Shown here: piece by piece, positions 8,477 through 18,915 of the stretch | Numbering within the stretch: the first letter of the stretch is position 1 | Layout: every line of letters starts with the position of its first letter | DNA from: Asparagopsis taxiformis | Lineage: Eukaryota; Rhodophyta; Florideophyceae; Bonnemaisoniales; Bonnemaisoniaceae | Length of the DNA stretch: 64,000 bases | Direction: 5' to 3' | Assembly (NCBI GenBank): GCA_030407315.1 | Contig: JALQPE010000598.1 | Location: 62,001 to 126,000 of the forward strand | Program-made: the position numbers and the translations under genes | The notes under the pieces: generated by a model | What the model was told of the DNA's origin: nothing | Seen by the model: the letters and a program-made list of their open reading frames with translations, nothing else | Database searches by the model: none

Positions 8477-11200
8477 CTAAGCGTCTTCAGCCGAAGGCGC
8501 ACCAAGATATCCTGTAAGTCTTAGCAGATCTGCAAACACCCCCGCAGCTGTCACATCAGCTCCTGCCCCAGGGCCTTGGACGACCAGTGGCTGCGCGTCA
8601 TATCGCTTCGTCTGGAATGCAACAATATTATCAGAACCTTGCAGACGACCAAATGGATGACTCTTTGAATATCTTCGCAACTCAACTGTACATTCTCCCG
8701 TTTGTGCATTCACCACACCAACATAGCGCAGCAGTTCACCGCTTTCTGCAGCTTCGTTCGCCATGGACGTCAACTCGTCGTCATACTCGGGCAGTCGAGT
8801 CATAAAGTCGTCAATAGATACGTCGTCGCCCTGCAAAGCATCTGGCACCAGACTCTTCACGGGTACATCGCTGAGCTCCACATTGATCCCTATTTCGCGC
8901 GCCAGAATCACCACCTTTCGTGCAACGTCCATACCACTCAAATCATCCCGAGGGTCAGGCTCCGTGTATCCCAGTGATTTCGCTTTGAGCACCACAGAGG
9001 AAAACGGCTCCGATCCGTCAAATTCGTTGAAAATGTAGCTCAGAGTCCCTGAGAAGATTCCCTCAATGTTTAGGAATTGGTCACCAGTGCGCAACAGGTC
9101 TCGGATGGAAGAAATGATTGGAAGCCCAGCTCCAACATTCGCTTCGTAGAAAAAGTGAGAATTCAATCTGCGCTGTGCTTGTCGCAATTGATTATAGTAT
9201 TCCAATGGCCCGCTGTTCGCCTTCTTATTCGGCGTGATAATATGGATACCGCGTTGCAGCCATTTCTCGTAGTAAGAGGACACCTTTTCCGAAGCTGTAC
9301 AATCACAAATCACAGCATGTGGCAGAGCATCGTCCTGAATGTAGTCGGCAAACGCATCGAGGTCAATTGGCAAGCAATTCGGCCCTTCAAATTCCGATTT
9401 CCACGAATCCAGTTTCACTGCTTCCCCCAGTAACATTTTCCGCGAAGTAGCAATTCCACGTACTCGCAAATCGACACAGAACTTTTCGTCCAACACGTCG
9501 ATTTGGCTGCGAATCTGTTCGAGGAACGCACTCCCTACAACACCGGGTCCGATAACTCCCAATGATACTGTTTGATCCGAAAGATAGAACGCCGCATGTG
9601 CAGCTCGCAACGCACGGCTCTCACTCTCAGCAGTGACAACGACAGAAATGTTATGCTCAGAAGACCCTTGCGCCATGGCGACAATATTTACACCAGCTCT
9701 TGTTAGGGAGGCAAACAGACGCGACGATACACCGGGACGTTGCTGCATCTGCTCGCCAACCATTGCTAGAATGCTGCATTCCGGTATAGATGATATAGTG
9801 GAAATGAGGCCATCAGCAAGTTCTGGTCGGAATGCAAGCTTGACCGATTCGACTGCAATCTTGTCTTGCGCAGATGGCACGGCGATGCAAATCGAAAACT
9901 CGGAGCTTGCCTGTGCAATAAGAATAACAGAGACGTTTTTAGAAAAGAGGGCTTGGAATGCACGTGATGCGATGCCTGGGACGCCGATCATGCCTGTGCC
10001 CTCTATGTTGATGATGGAAACGTCGTGCACGGTAGTGAAGCCTTTCACACCAGCCATATCTTTGCCCAGAAAATTGTCAGGAATACTGTCAGACTGAACA
10101 AGAGTACCTTCAGCATCACGGTTGAACGTGTTGCGGATACGCATCGGGATTTTGCTCTCAATGATGGGCGCCATAGTGTCCGGATGCAAAACCTTTGCTC
10201 CAAAGTATGCGAGTTCAGCAGCCTCCTTATAGCTCATGTCTGGAATAACAATTGCATCTGGCACAACTCTCGGATCTGCAGAGTACACGCCATCGACATC
10301 TGTCCAGATATGGAGCTCACTTGCCTGGAGGAGATTTGCAAACACGGCAGCAGAATAGTCCGATCCGTTACGGCCGAGCGTAGACGGTACACCCTCCAAA
10401 TCCTGACATATAAAGCCGGTAGCAATGATAAAATCAACCGGATTCGACTTGATCCATGCAGTCAACAGAGCGGAAGACTGGGTCAACTGAACAACTTTGC
10501 GGTTGATAGAGGCCTCGCTAGGACGGGCCACCATGACGTCACGTGTATCCATCATGGAACAAGTGACAGAATTCTGCGCTCTCATAAAATTCCAAAGAAG
10601 ACGGGCAGACCAGATCTCACCGTGCCCCACGATAAGGTCTCTGATTCTCACCGAGGCGGATCTAGCGATCCACGTTGCACGCAGCAAATCCTGTAAATCT
10701 TTGAGTTCTGCACGAAGGGTAGACATGAAAAGTTCACGCGACTTTTCATCCAGCAGATCGTTGGCAAGTGCATCATGACGATCTGCTATCGCATCGAGTA
10801 TCTCCAGATAATGTGCATCTGGATCACGCGAGACTGCGGCATCTACCAGACGTATCAGTTCATTTGTCACGCCACCAACGGCCGATACCACTACGAAAAG
10901 CTTTTCCTGTCCCGGACGTTGACGTTCAGCCAGAAGAATGTCGGCGACGAGACGGAAGCGATCGGCTTCGGCCAGGGATGAACCTCCAAACTTGTGCACG
11001 GACCAGCCGAGAAGTGAGGGGGGCGAGATAGGCGGAGCAGGTGCGGCGTTTGTAGCTGTGGCACGGATCGCGGTGCGCGCTGCTGCCGGGAAGGGTGGAA
11101 CGGACGGGAGGATCGCAGGCATTGGGTGCACAATCTTTTGAGAGTTTAAAGAGCTTCGGCGGACCGAACCGAGCGGTAGTGGTGTTTGGAAGGCGAGCAT
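8477..11200 (-). CDS. Bifunctional aspartokinase / homoserine dehydrogenase, plastid
   Basis: This enzyme performs the first and third steps of aspartate-family synthesis (Thr, Met, Ile). The ATG at 11200 gives 907 aa with the leader MLAFQTPLPLGSVRRSS, a plastid transit peptide; an ATG 75 bp upstream is in frame but less likely. The aspartokinase domain starts with KFGGSSLAEADR (about residues 70-80) and has the catalytic region GRNGSDYSAA (about 276-285) and HIWTDVDGV. Two ACT regulatory domains follow (about 395-540). The homoserine dehydrogenase domain has the NAD(P) motif GVIGPGVVGS (about 548-557), then ITPNKKAN, EANVGAGLPI, EGIFSGTLSYIFN and GYTEPDPRDDLSG. The order matches plant and bacterial ThrA, and Thr feedback through the ACT domains is expected. 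No break is seen. Confidence 0.96.
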   Translation of the reverse strand: MLAFQTPLPLGSVRRSSLNSQKIVHPMPAILPSVPPFPAAARTAIRATATNAAPAPPISPPSLLGWSVHKFGGSSLAEADRFRLVADILLAERQRPGQEKLFVVVSAVGGVTNELIRLVDAAVSRDPDAHYLEILDAIADRHDALANDLLDEKSRELFMSTLRAELKDLQDLLRATWIARSASVRIRDLIVGHGEIWSARLLWNFMRAQNSVTCSMMDTRDVMVARPSEASINRKVVQLTQSSALLTAWIKSNPVDFIIATGFICQDLEGVPSTLGRNGSDYSAAVFANLLQASELHIWTDVDGVYSADPRVVPDAIVIPDMSYKEAAELAYFGAKVLHPDTMAPIIESKIPMRIRNTFNRDAEGTLVQSDSIPDNFLGKDMAGVKGFTTVHDVSIINIEGTGMIGVPGIASRAFQALFSKNVSVILIAQASSEFSICIAVPSAQDKIAVESVKLAFRPELADGLISTISSIPECSILAMVGEQMQQRPGVSSRLFASLTRAGVNIVAMAQGSSEHNISVVVTAESESRALRAAHAAFYLSDQTVSLGVIGPGVVGSAFLEQIRSQIDVLDEKFCVDLRVRGIATSRKMLLGEAVKLDSWKSEFEGPNCLPIDLDAFADYIQDDALPHAVICDCTASEKVSSYYEKWLQRGIHIITPNKKANSGPLEYYNQLRQAQRRLNSHFFYEANVGAGLPIISSIRDLLRTGDQFLNIEGIFSGTLSYIFNEFDGSEPFSSVVLKAKSLGYTEPDPRDDLSGMDVARKVVILAREIGINVELSDVPVKSLVPDALQGDDVSIDDFMTRLPEYDDELTSMANEAAESGELLRYVGVVNAQTGECTVELRRYSKSHPFGRLQGSDNIVAFQTKRYDAQPLVVQGPGAGADVTAAGVFADLLRLTGYLGAPSAEDA

Positions 11201-11784
11201 GAGGAAGAGTTGTTTAGAATGTATCGCTGAATCCACAGGGTTGAGGGTTGCTATCCGTGAGGTCTCAATGTTCACATACGGGACGCATCAATTGTAAAGC
11301 ATGCATCCATGAGAAATCAATTCAAGTGAGATTACGATGGGCCAGATGGGAGGATTGGCAACAATTTGCTATTGAAACTTTGATCTTGATAGAATGATAT
11401 GATCTCGCAGATATGATACATTTGAAAAGCAGCTCACAGATCCAAACAGTATGATCCATTTGAGCGAGCTCACAGTCGACTTGAAATTTGCAAAGAGACG
11501 CGTGCAAATCGTGTTGAGGTGCGTAGGTTTTAAGCTGCGGTGTCGTTTCGACTGTTGATTGGATACGAGCAGATGACCTTCGGTGATATAATCATACCGT
11601 ACGACCAGAGATTGTTCCCCCGCCACATATCCAATGGTTCACACCCGTCTGCTCCTCACCTTTCCGCCTCCATTCTCATTTCAATCTCCTTTTTGTCGCT
11701 TCACACCCCAGCCGTCACCACTTCCGACCGACCTGCCCACCGCTATTCTGACACATCCGTCAAGTCATCGCACCCCATTCTACA
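11201..11784. promoter_or_regulatory. Divergent intergenic region, AK-HSDH and GGPPS
   Basis: 584 bp between two divergent plastid-protein genes. The right end is pyrimidine-rich, with CACATCCGTC close to the GGPPS start. No gene or RNA was recognised. Confidence 0.4.
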
Positions 11785-12855
11785 ATGACTTCTTCCGTCA
11801 TGGCATTCGCCCCGTCTCTCCCTGTCCGACTTCCGCATCAATCCCAAACCCAGCCGCGGAAGCGTCTGCCCTCGCGCATTACACCACTGGCAGTTCAACA
11901 ACAAACCCCACCCGTTCACGTACCAGTCACACCAGACGCTGCCACTCCCATTACCCCCAAATGGCTCGTGTCTTACCTCACCTCTAACAAAACTCTCGTC
12001 GATGCAGAATTGGCAGCGTCGCTCAGTTCAGACCAGCCCAACACAGCCAAGATTATCGACGCCATGAAATACTCCCTGCTTGCGGGTGGCAAGCGTATTC
12101 GTCCCTCGCTTGCAATTGCAGGCTACCAAATGTTCGCCTCAGACCCTTCCAATCTATCACCCGTCCTTCCAGCTGCGCTCGCCGTGGAAATGATTCACAC
12201 CATGAGCCTTATTCACGACGATCTTCCCAGCATGGACAACGACGACTTTCGGCGCGGGAAGCCCACAAATCACATGATCTACGGAGAGGACATTGCAATT
12301 CTCGCAGGTGATGCCATGTTGTCATACGCATTTGAATACGTCGCACGGCACACCCGTGACGTAGACCCTACTCGCGTTGTAAACGTTCTGGGACTGTTAG
12401 CAAATTCGGTCGGACCAGAAGGGCTGGCCGGCGGCCAGGTGCTCGATCTGCAGAGCGAAGGTAAGCAGGACGTCACGCTGGAAGATCTCACCTGGATACA
12501 TACACACAAGACAGCTGCATTGCTGCGTGTAAGCTGTGCTGCCGGCGCAATTTTAGGAGGCGCCAATGACGAAGATGTGCAACGTGTGAGCGAATTTGCA
12601 GTCAAGACCGGTCTTGCGTTCCAGATTGCAGATGACGTGTTGGATGTAACCGCGAGTACGGAAGCGTTGGGAAAAACAGCTGGAAAGGATGTGGCTGCCG
12701 ACAAGGCGACGTACCCGCGTTTGCTCGGATTGGAGGGCTCCAGAAAACAGGCTGAAAAGCTCATCGAGGAGGCGAAGCAATGCCTTGCGCCGTATGGCAA
12801 TCGTTCCCATACTTTGCTTGCGCTTGCCGATTTTATTATCAACCGTAGTAACTGA
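11785..12855 (+). CDS. Geranylgeranyl diphosphate synthase, plastid
   Basis: A prenyltransferase condensing IPP with allylic diphosphates to make GGPP for carotenoids, the chlorophyll phytyl tail and quinones. The product is 356 aa. The leader MTSSVMAFAPSLPVRL and the Arg/Pro/Gln-rich region to about residue 45 form a plastid transit peptide. The catalytic core has GGKRIRPSL, the first Asp-rich motif in SLIHDDLPSMDNDDFRRG (about 142-157), GLAGGQVLDL, and the second Asp-rich motif FQIADDVLD (about 279-287). A GKTAGKDVAADKATYP segment near the C-terminus is typical of the plant/bacterial type II enzyme. The length is normal and no break is seen. Confidence 0.95.
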   Translation: MTSSVMAFAPSLPVRLPHQSQTQPRKRLPSRITPLAVQQQTPPVHVPVTPDAATPITPKWLVSYLTSNKTLVDAELAASLSSDQPNTAKIIDAMKYSLLAGGKRIRPSLAIAGYQMFASDPSNLSPVLPAALAVEMIHTMSLIHDDLPSMDNDDFRRGKPTNHMIYGEDIAILAGDAMLSYAFEYVARHTRDVDPTRVVNVLGLLANSVGPEGLAGGQVLDLQSEGKQDVTLEDLTWIHTHKTAALLRVSCAAGAILGGANDEDVQRVSEFAVKTGLAFQIADDVLDVTASTEALGKTAGKDVAADKATYPRLLGLEGSRKQAEKLIEEAKQCLAPYGNRSHTLLALADFIINRSN

Positions 12856-13268
12856 GCGATTTTCCCGTCTGTCTAGATGGCTGGAAAGGCTGTTTGGGTA
12901 GCAGGCAGTCTTCTTTTCCTGTTTGGTATTTTCGTACGATTGCCTACCGACCCATTGTGTCTACACTCGCCTGGTCCCCTTCATGTTGGCGCGGTTATCC
13001 TGCTGCCTGCACTATATCCTTTGTAAAGTTCATCGGGACTTGAACGCATTGTTCATCACACTGTCCCGCTTATTCTGTTCAAAACATACCCCTCTCGTGT
13101 CGTAAAATATCATTAGAGGTAAACAATGACAATTGTGGGACCTGATTTATATTAGAGTAGGAGTCCGCCCTGATTGTGATTCGTCTGCTTTTCCACAAAC
13201 GTCTCACTTGCTTACAACAGCACCTCGCTTCCTGACCAACAAATACTATACAAAACGCGTCACATTGC
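12856..13268. other. Convergent 3' intergenic region
   Basis: 413 bp between the stop codons of GGPPS and UFD1. Nothing is recognised apart from the presumed 3' untranslated regions. Confidence 0.45.
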
Positions 13269-14231
13269 TCATCTTAGAGACCGCCCAGCCCCTCCGAAAG
13301 CTACGAAAGGCTTCTTTTCTTCCTTTTTCTCCTCATCCTTGCTAGTACCATTTGAAGCAGCCCCATTTGCAGAACTGGCCGCCCCAAATGTGAGTCCGCT
13401 ACGACCAGAACGTGCTTTTAGTGTCTGACCAGACCCTGGGAACAGCTCCTTTGGTGGCGGTTTATCATCATCAGATGAATCATTACTGTCATCATCTGCC
13501 GGCATACGTTTCTTCAAACGCTCCAATCTTTCCTTCAGTCTTTCCGAAGGATCCACGCGTGCCGCACCAGTGACACCCGCATTGACAGCACCCGTTGCGC
13601 CCGACGAGGACGGTTTGATTTCCGGCTCCACATAGTCGGCTGGCGCTGCAAACTCCACATTTACATCAGTCTCGATGATAGATATGGCCTCCCCCGGTGC
13701 GACCTCCAGCACATCGATGTAATAAGTTTTGTCGTTGTAATTAATCGCGATCGAATCACCCTTTGTCAAGCAAGTGAAGCTGCGCAACGTGGCCTCGAGA
13801 ACCGCCTTTGGGTTTGAAATTTTGAGAAAGTCCGAAGTCTGCGGTTGGAACTTGACAAAATTTCCCTTTGGCAGATTGGCGTTTCGAATTGTGATCATTT
13901 CACCTTCGGGAACGATCAGGTTTTGCATGAGCCAATACGGAAGATTTGCATGCCCTTCTTCCGCAATAAACTCCTGCACACCGCAGTGTGTCTTTCGACC
14001 ATCGCGCGACTCGAGCTGAAAGAGCATGGGAAAGGTGATGTTCAATCGCGCAAGAGTATCCAGAGCGGACGGCGGGAGGACAATTTTGTCGCCGCGCTCG
14101 AGCTCCGACTTGTCTATGAAGGACACGGGATAGCATCGAAATTGGCGGGTGAATGCTCCGGTCGCCGCTGTCGCACCTCCCATTCCAAAGTCATCGTCAT
14201 CGAAATGACCGCCCAACGGTGAAGCCCACAT
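13269..14231 (-). CDS. UFD1: UFD1, ubiquitin-fusion degradation cofactor of p97/CDC48
   Basis: The product is 320 aa. UFD1 with NPL4 recruits ubiquitylated substrates to CDC48/p97 in ER-associated and nuclear protein degradation. The double-psi barrel region (about residues 28-200) has FRCYPVSFIDKSELERGDKI, FPMLFQLES, VQEFIAEEG, LPYWLMQNL and NFVKFQPQTSDFL, all strongly conserved. The C-terminal tail keeps two CDC48/NPL4-binding elements, a SHP-type box FPGSGQTL (about 271-278) and the terminal FVAFGGAGRSLR. The N-terminus is short and acidic and there is no transit peptide. It is therefore the host cytosolic/nuclear form rather than a symbiont-derived ERAD copy. Confidence 0.94.
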   Translation of the reverse strand: MWASPLGGHFDDDDFGMGGATAATGAFTRQFRCYPVSFIDKSELERGDKIVLPPSALDTLARLNITFPMLFQLESRDGRKTHCGVQEFIAEEGHANLPYWLMQNLIVPEGEMITIRNANLPKGNFVKFQPQTSDFLKISNPKAVLEATLRSFTCLTKGDSIAINYNDKTYYIDVLEVAPGEAISIIETDVNVEFAAPADYVEPEIKPSSSGATGAVNAGVTGAARVDPSERLKERLERLKKRMPADDDSNDSSDDDKPPPKELFPGSGQTLKARSGRSGLTFGAASSANGAASNGTSKDEEKKEEKKPFVAFGGAGRSLR

Positions 14232-15070
14232 TTGATGTTACGGTTTGGTTGTTTGCCGTCAAATTGTTTTGAGTGAGCAAACTATACTTGGCAAGACGTC
14301 GGTCGGTCAGGTCATGAAGTGCTGTTCGGCTGGAGGCCTATGAAATATCAAGGCAGCTTGTCAAATGCGAAATTATGAAGTTGTAAATTAAAAGTCGTGT
14401 AATACGTTGCATGCACTGCTGGCTGAAATGAGCTTAACAGCATGCAGGGCACGACGAGTCACCAACGACTCGCAGGAAACGATGCAAAGAACGTGGTAAC
14501 GTTCATGGCGAATGTATTGCAGACTCCTCCGCAGAGAAATACATGGCTGAACCCCATGTTCAGAAAGGGGATTAAACACATTGTCAATATTAGAAAAAGT
14601 CGTAAGTGGGATACAACAATTTGGTCTACTGGCCGGGCACTGCATTCCTCGAGGGCGAGTGTTTTCTATGCTACACTATTCATCCAGCGAGTGATATTTT
14701 ACTGCACGCAAACATTTTGCGATTGATATATGAGCAGCAATTCGTAGCCTTAACAAGTTCACCATCTAACGACTTTTTCTGCCAATTCTATTGAGCTTCA
14801 TATACAATCAAGATATACACATCGAGCTTTCAATAAGATGCCGGAAACAAATACATTTCACCGCCAACCCTCCTTCCACATGGGCATACACCACAACCTT
14901 TCCCTTCCCCGTTCTACAAGCCCCTGAAGTCTGGATATGTTGTTTGATCTTTCAGAAAACACGTCGGCTACAAATACATCATTAACCATCCACTGAAAAG
15001 GCAAGCCCCTACCTGTGCTTTGCTATGCTATTCACGTTCAACTCAAGTGTTAATTCTTCTCCGAAACAGC
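14232..15070. promoter_or_regulatory. Divergent intergenic region, UFD1 and membrane paralog A
   Basis: 839 bp without a supported gene. AT-rich. It holds the promoters of UFD1 (leftward) and of the first tandem membrane protein (rightward). Confidence 0.4.
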
Positions 15071-16576
15071 ATGTTCACTGCCCTCAAAATCTCAGAAGGT
15101 CAACTTTCGGCATTTATTGGAGCCGTATTCTTGTTCTCGACAACGATAGGGTCTGTGGGTATCAGGCTTATATGGGGAAGCTACTGCAACACTAAATTGA
15201 AACGGGAAGGTCTCGTCTATCTAGATGAACGACCCTCAAGCATCGACGGTATGAGTTTATTGCAAAGGTTCCGAAGTATCAGGGGCATCAAGCGAACCAA
15301 GGAAAACTCTCCACAACTCTATGACAAGAGACTGTCTAGCTTGAGAGTTGGCCACAATGAGATCATTATACTTTCTGCATTACTCTTCTTGTCTTTCATG
15401 GCGGTCGGATCGATTGTTACACCATTAGGGATCCAGGACAGCGGTATCCGCGACATTTCCTTCTCAGAAGACACCGAAGATGTTTTATGTCTCCCGACTA
15501 CTACTGGAGATAGATCACAGGAACCGTTCATGGCCCAAGCAGTTGAGTACGTTACTTCAGCACATTGTGCGGGATTAAACGACCATACTCCTGTCGGTTC
15601 TGCCAGTATAGGTGAGGGAAGTATCTACTCGGCCAGGGGAAGACCTGAAAGTGCTAAAAGCTTGGTCACGGGATCCAAATTGTCATTGTCATTTGAGCTG
15701 GATATCAGCTATGACCAAAACAATGCTATAAATCTAAGCTGGGACTCGGAGCAGCTTTTGGAACAAGGGGCAGGGAATAATACAGGATTTCCAGCGTTCG
15801 AGAGAGTTTTCATTGAAAGATCTGTTGAACCATTGATATTGACCGGAAAAATCTACTTCACACAACTGATGTCGACTCGAGAAAAAGAGCGGTTAATAGG
15901 CTTCTCCTGCATACCTCTCGAACGAGGCCCATGGGAAAGAGGCACGAGAGTGACTGTGGCACTACACTGCTGGAGTTTCTTTGCAGAAACAAGTTTACCT
16001 GGTATCTCTCTACTGTCCGTGCGGCCTTCAACAATCGCGCTGGTTCTAGAAAAACGAAGGGAAAGAGGATCATGCCAAGAAGTTCCAGGAGGCGTGTTAA
16101 AGAGTACCAATAATTCCAAAGAAGCAATCGAGGAGACTGCACGCCTAGTAGCAGCTTCGCAACAAGTTGGAATTATACTCGCAGTTGGAGAAGAATGTGG
16201 AGTGAGGGGAGAGAGCATGAAGGTGCCGACGTCGCTGACGAAGCTGTCAATGATTCTTCTCGTGATTACCGCTATTGTTGGTGTACTATTATTTTTTGCG
16301 GGATTGGTATCGCGATTTGCTACGCGAAAGATGGTCAATTGGTGCGGTGATACCGATAGAATTATCAACTTGGCGTCGAATAGACAAGAAAGTACAGGAG
16401 GGAATAGTAAGGACTTGGCGGGGGCTTCAGGGTGGGTCGCGGTAATTCACTTTGTGGAAGACAGTAAGGAGATGCGATTGAGGTCTTATCATGCGTCGAA
16501 ATTGATGCAAATACCGCAGCCAGTTCAAAATGCTGATGCTGCAATGATTGACGGCACATGGATGTTGGCAGACTGA
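15071..16576 (+). CDS. Unrecognised three-pass membrane protein, tandem paralog A
   Basis: The ATG at 15071 is chosen because it aligns exactly with the start of the downstream paralog. The product is 501 aa. Predicted layout: TM1 about 11-33, a short basic loop with YCNTKLKREGLVYLDERPS, TM2 about 97-117, a large ectodomain about 118-390, TM3 about 392-414, and an 85-residue tail containing RIINLASNRQ. The ectodomain has six Cys shared with paralog B (140, 166, 280, 300, 335, 376), suggesting three disulfides, plus N-glycosylation sequons near 221, 236 and 347. There is no transit peptide. I recognise no family; a surface receptor or adhesion role would be inference only. Confidence 0.85.
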   Translation: MFTALKISEGQLSAFIGAVFLFSTTIGSVGIRLIWGSYCNTKLKREGLVYLDERPSSIDGMSLLQRFRSIRGIKRTKENSPQLYDKRLSSLRVGHNEIIILSALLFLSFMAVGSIVTPLGIQDSGIRDISFSEDTEDVLCLPTTTGDRSQEPFMAQAVEYVTSAHCAGLNDHTPVGSASIGEGSIYSARGRPESAKSLVTGSKLSLSFELDISYDQNNAINLSWDSEQLLEQGAGNNTGFPAFERVFIERSVEPLILTGKIYFTQLMSTREKERLIGFSCIPLERGPWERGTRVTVALHCWSFFAETSLPGISLLSVRPSTIALVLEKRRERGSCQEVPGGVLKSTNNSKEAIEETARLVAASQQVGIILAVGEECGVRGESMKVPTSLTKLSMILLVITAIVGVLLFFAGLVSRFATRKMVNWCGDTDRIINLASNRQESTGGNSKDLAGASGWVAVIHFVEDSKEMRLRSYHASKLMQIPQPVQNADAAMIDGTWMLAD

Positions 16577-17376
16577 AGACTAATTTAAATTTATTGCTGC
16601 GAGATTGCGCGGTGGAAGCAGGTTGGTTTCAGCGCTCACAACTAAGCAAATAAAATGCCGACTCGGAACAGATAGCGAGATTATGTCTGTACCCTTCGAG
16701 AGACGCAGTGTTCCACAGAGTAGAGGAATTCAACTAAGTACCTCTTATCGAGTATGATCTTTCTCATACTTGTTGTTTTTGTCTATCAACGATCCCATAC
16801 GTGCGCCAGACGCGTGCCAATTTAGAACGCGTATTTGAGGTATCTTTATTGGACAGAGCGTCTCTTCGTTGATGGTGTCTCATTCGAGGAGACTCTCGAC
16901 GAGGGAATTATTTTGATTCGCCCTTTGTGATGATATGTCTTTCGTCTTTTGCGTAGCATGCTTATGAAAAACTGTCTTCGTCCTCAACCACCGAAATGTG
17001 CCCCAGATGGCTGTCGACTTTGTCGGAATACTCTTGTCCAAAAAGCCATGAGGGTAGAATGGCTTTTTTTACAGCAAACTAGGAACTTGCAAAGAAGACA
17101 GTAGAATATATCCTCTTTGTATAGTATGCAAAATACTTTCATTCGACTGCAACTGGGCCATAAACTGTCATCTCTGAAACCGTCGCCTAGAACAAAAAAA
17201 TTGGTATGAACTGTGGTCGTAAACTCTCGTATTGTGCAACATATTCCGCTGATGTAGCGAATTACTTTCCTCCCCTCTTCGTCATGTATTCCGTTACCTC
17301 AGCCGAGAGGCAATGACCAAATCGCATCGCAAAACTTCGAATCCTCTGTACTATTTCAGCAAGTCTTTCCTGTAGT
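16577..17376. other. Intergenic region between the tandem membrane paralogs
   Basis: 800 bp with no supported gene. No copy of either coding sequence is visible in it, so the duplication left no obvious intermediate fragment. Confidence 0.4.
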
Positions 17377-18915
17377 ATGCTCGAAGGCATCAAAGTCACA
17401 GACGGACAGCTTTCAGCAATAATCGGAGCAGTCTATTTAGTTTCCACAGTTCTATGCTCTTCAGGCATCAAGTTTGCGTGGGAAAGTTATTGCAATTCCA
17501 AACTGAAAAGAGATGGACTCGTTTATCTCGATGAAAGGCCATCTAATATTGACGCAGTGAGCTTATTGGACAGATTCACACAAATAAGGCGCGCGAAACG
17601 TTCGAGAACATCGTCAAACGTCGCTCAGCACTATCCAACTTTTGTGCGGAAATCACCCGCCGCACGAGCCGGACACAGTGAGCTCATTATCCTTACCGCG
17701 CTTCTCTTCTTGTCCTTCATGGGATTAGGACAAGTACTCGTCCCACTCGGTATCAGGGACAGTGGCATCAGAGATGCTGCATTTACTGAGAACACTCGGG
17801 AAACATTATGCCTTCCAACATTGTCTGGGACTAGAGCACATGACCAATTCGTCGTGCAAGCAATTCAAATCGTTACTCGAGCGCATTGTGCTGGACTGGA
17901 TGATCATATTCAGGTCGGCTCTGTTGGTACTGTGGATCGTACTATGTATTCTAGCCGAGGAAGACCTGAAGAAGCTGGCGACCTCATCACGGCATCAAGA
18001 CAGTCTGGAATAATCAAACTGGAGATTGACTACCTCCCGGGAAATAGCATTTCCACGCGTACGGACGTTGACGAAATGATAGCGCAAGGTCCTGAGGCCA
18101 ACATTGGTGAATTGGTGAGGAACAGAATTTTTCTTCAGAGAACCGTTCTGCCGTTGGAATTGTCTGGAAATGTCTATTTCACGATATTGAGGTCAGGTTC
18201 AGATACTCAGCAATTAGTGGGATATTCCTGCACTCCACGACAGAGAGGGCCCTGGCCATTGGGTACCAATGTGACAGTTACAATGGATTGCTGGAGTTTC
18301 CTCAATCAAATCACAGGGCTGTTTCCTGGACTCTCATTGTTGACCATAGAACCCTCAACGATCTCAGAAGTGGTCGGACATGCAAGAGTGAGGGGATCCT
18401 GTCGTGAAATTGCGGGTGGCAGACGGAGGGAAATGTTGAATGCTACGGAAACCATACATGAAACTGCACGACTTGTTGCAGCGTCACACCAAGTTGCCAT
18501 AGCACTTGCTATTGGAGAACAATGTCGGGTTGAAGGGGAAGTCTTGAAGATTGCGACGGAATTGAGCACATGGTCACAATGTCTGCTGATAATTGGGGCA
18601 ATATTTGGCTTTCTTCTATTCATTATGGGGATAGGGTGTAAATGTTGGTCCAGGAAGAGCGTCAATTGGAGTGGAAGTGACACAAGAATAATCAATTTGG
18701 CGTCTAATCGACAACAATTTCGGGGTGGCACTAGCAATAATTTAGCAGGGTGTACGGAAATGGTGGCCATAATCCACGATGTTGATGGGGAGTTACATCT
18801 CAAATCATACCATGGGTCTCAAATGACGGAAAATATGCGAGAACCGGTACGAAATGCCTTTCCAGAGCATATTCAAGGGGCAGCCACTTGGGGGCAGCTT
18901 CCAGACTGCAATTGA
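17377..18915 (+). CDS. Unrecognised three-pass membrane protein, tandem paralog B
   Basis: The product is 512 aa and aligns end to end with the gene upstream. Shared blocks include DGQLSAIIGAVY at the start, SYCNSKLKRDGLVYLDERPS, LGIRDSGIRD, the DCWSF block, ETARLVAASHQV and RIINLASNRQ. TM1 is about 11-33, TM2 about 103-123, TM3 about 401-420. Ectodomain Cys at 145, 171, 285, 305, 342 and 383 match those of paralog A. This copy adds Cys around TM3 (402, 421, 423), possible acylation sites. Sequons lie near 298 and 355. No break is seen. Divergence between the copies is considerable, with roughly half of residues shared by eye, so the duplication is not recent and both copies look maintained. 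Confidence 0.85.
   Translation: MLEGIKVTDGQLSAIIGAVYLVSTVLCSSGIKFAWESYCNSKLKRDGLVYLDERPSNIDAVSLLDRFTQIRRAKRSRTSSNVAQHYPTFVRKSPAARAGHSELIILTALLFLSFMGLGQVLVPLGIRDSGIRDAAFTENTRETLCLPTLSGTRAHDQFVVQAIQIVTRAHCAGLDDHIQVGSVGTVDRTMYSSRGRPEEAGDLITASRQSGIIKLEIDYLPGNSISTRTDVDEMIAQGPEANIGELVRNRIFLQRTVLPLELSGNVYFTILRSGSDTQQLVGYSCTPRQRGPWPLGTNVTVTMDCWSFLNQITGLFPGLSLLTIEPSTISEVVGHARVRGSCREIAGGRRREMLNATETIHETARLVAASHQVAIALAIGEQCRVEGEVLKIATELSTWSQCLLIIGAIFGFLLFIMGIGCKCWSRKSVNWSGSDTRIINLASNRQQFRGGTSNNLAGCTEMVAIIHDVDGELHLKSYHGSQMTENMREPVRNAFPEHIQGAATWGQLPDCN

Noticed and set aside
17325..17350. ACTTCGAATCCT resembling a tRNA B box
   Set aside because: No matching A box or cloverleaf could be found upstream.
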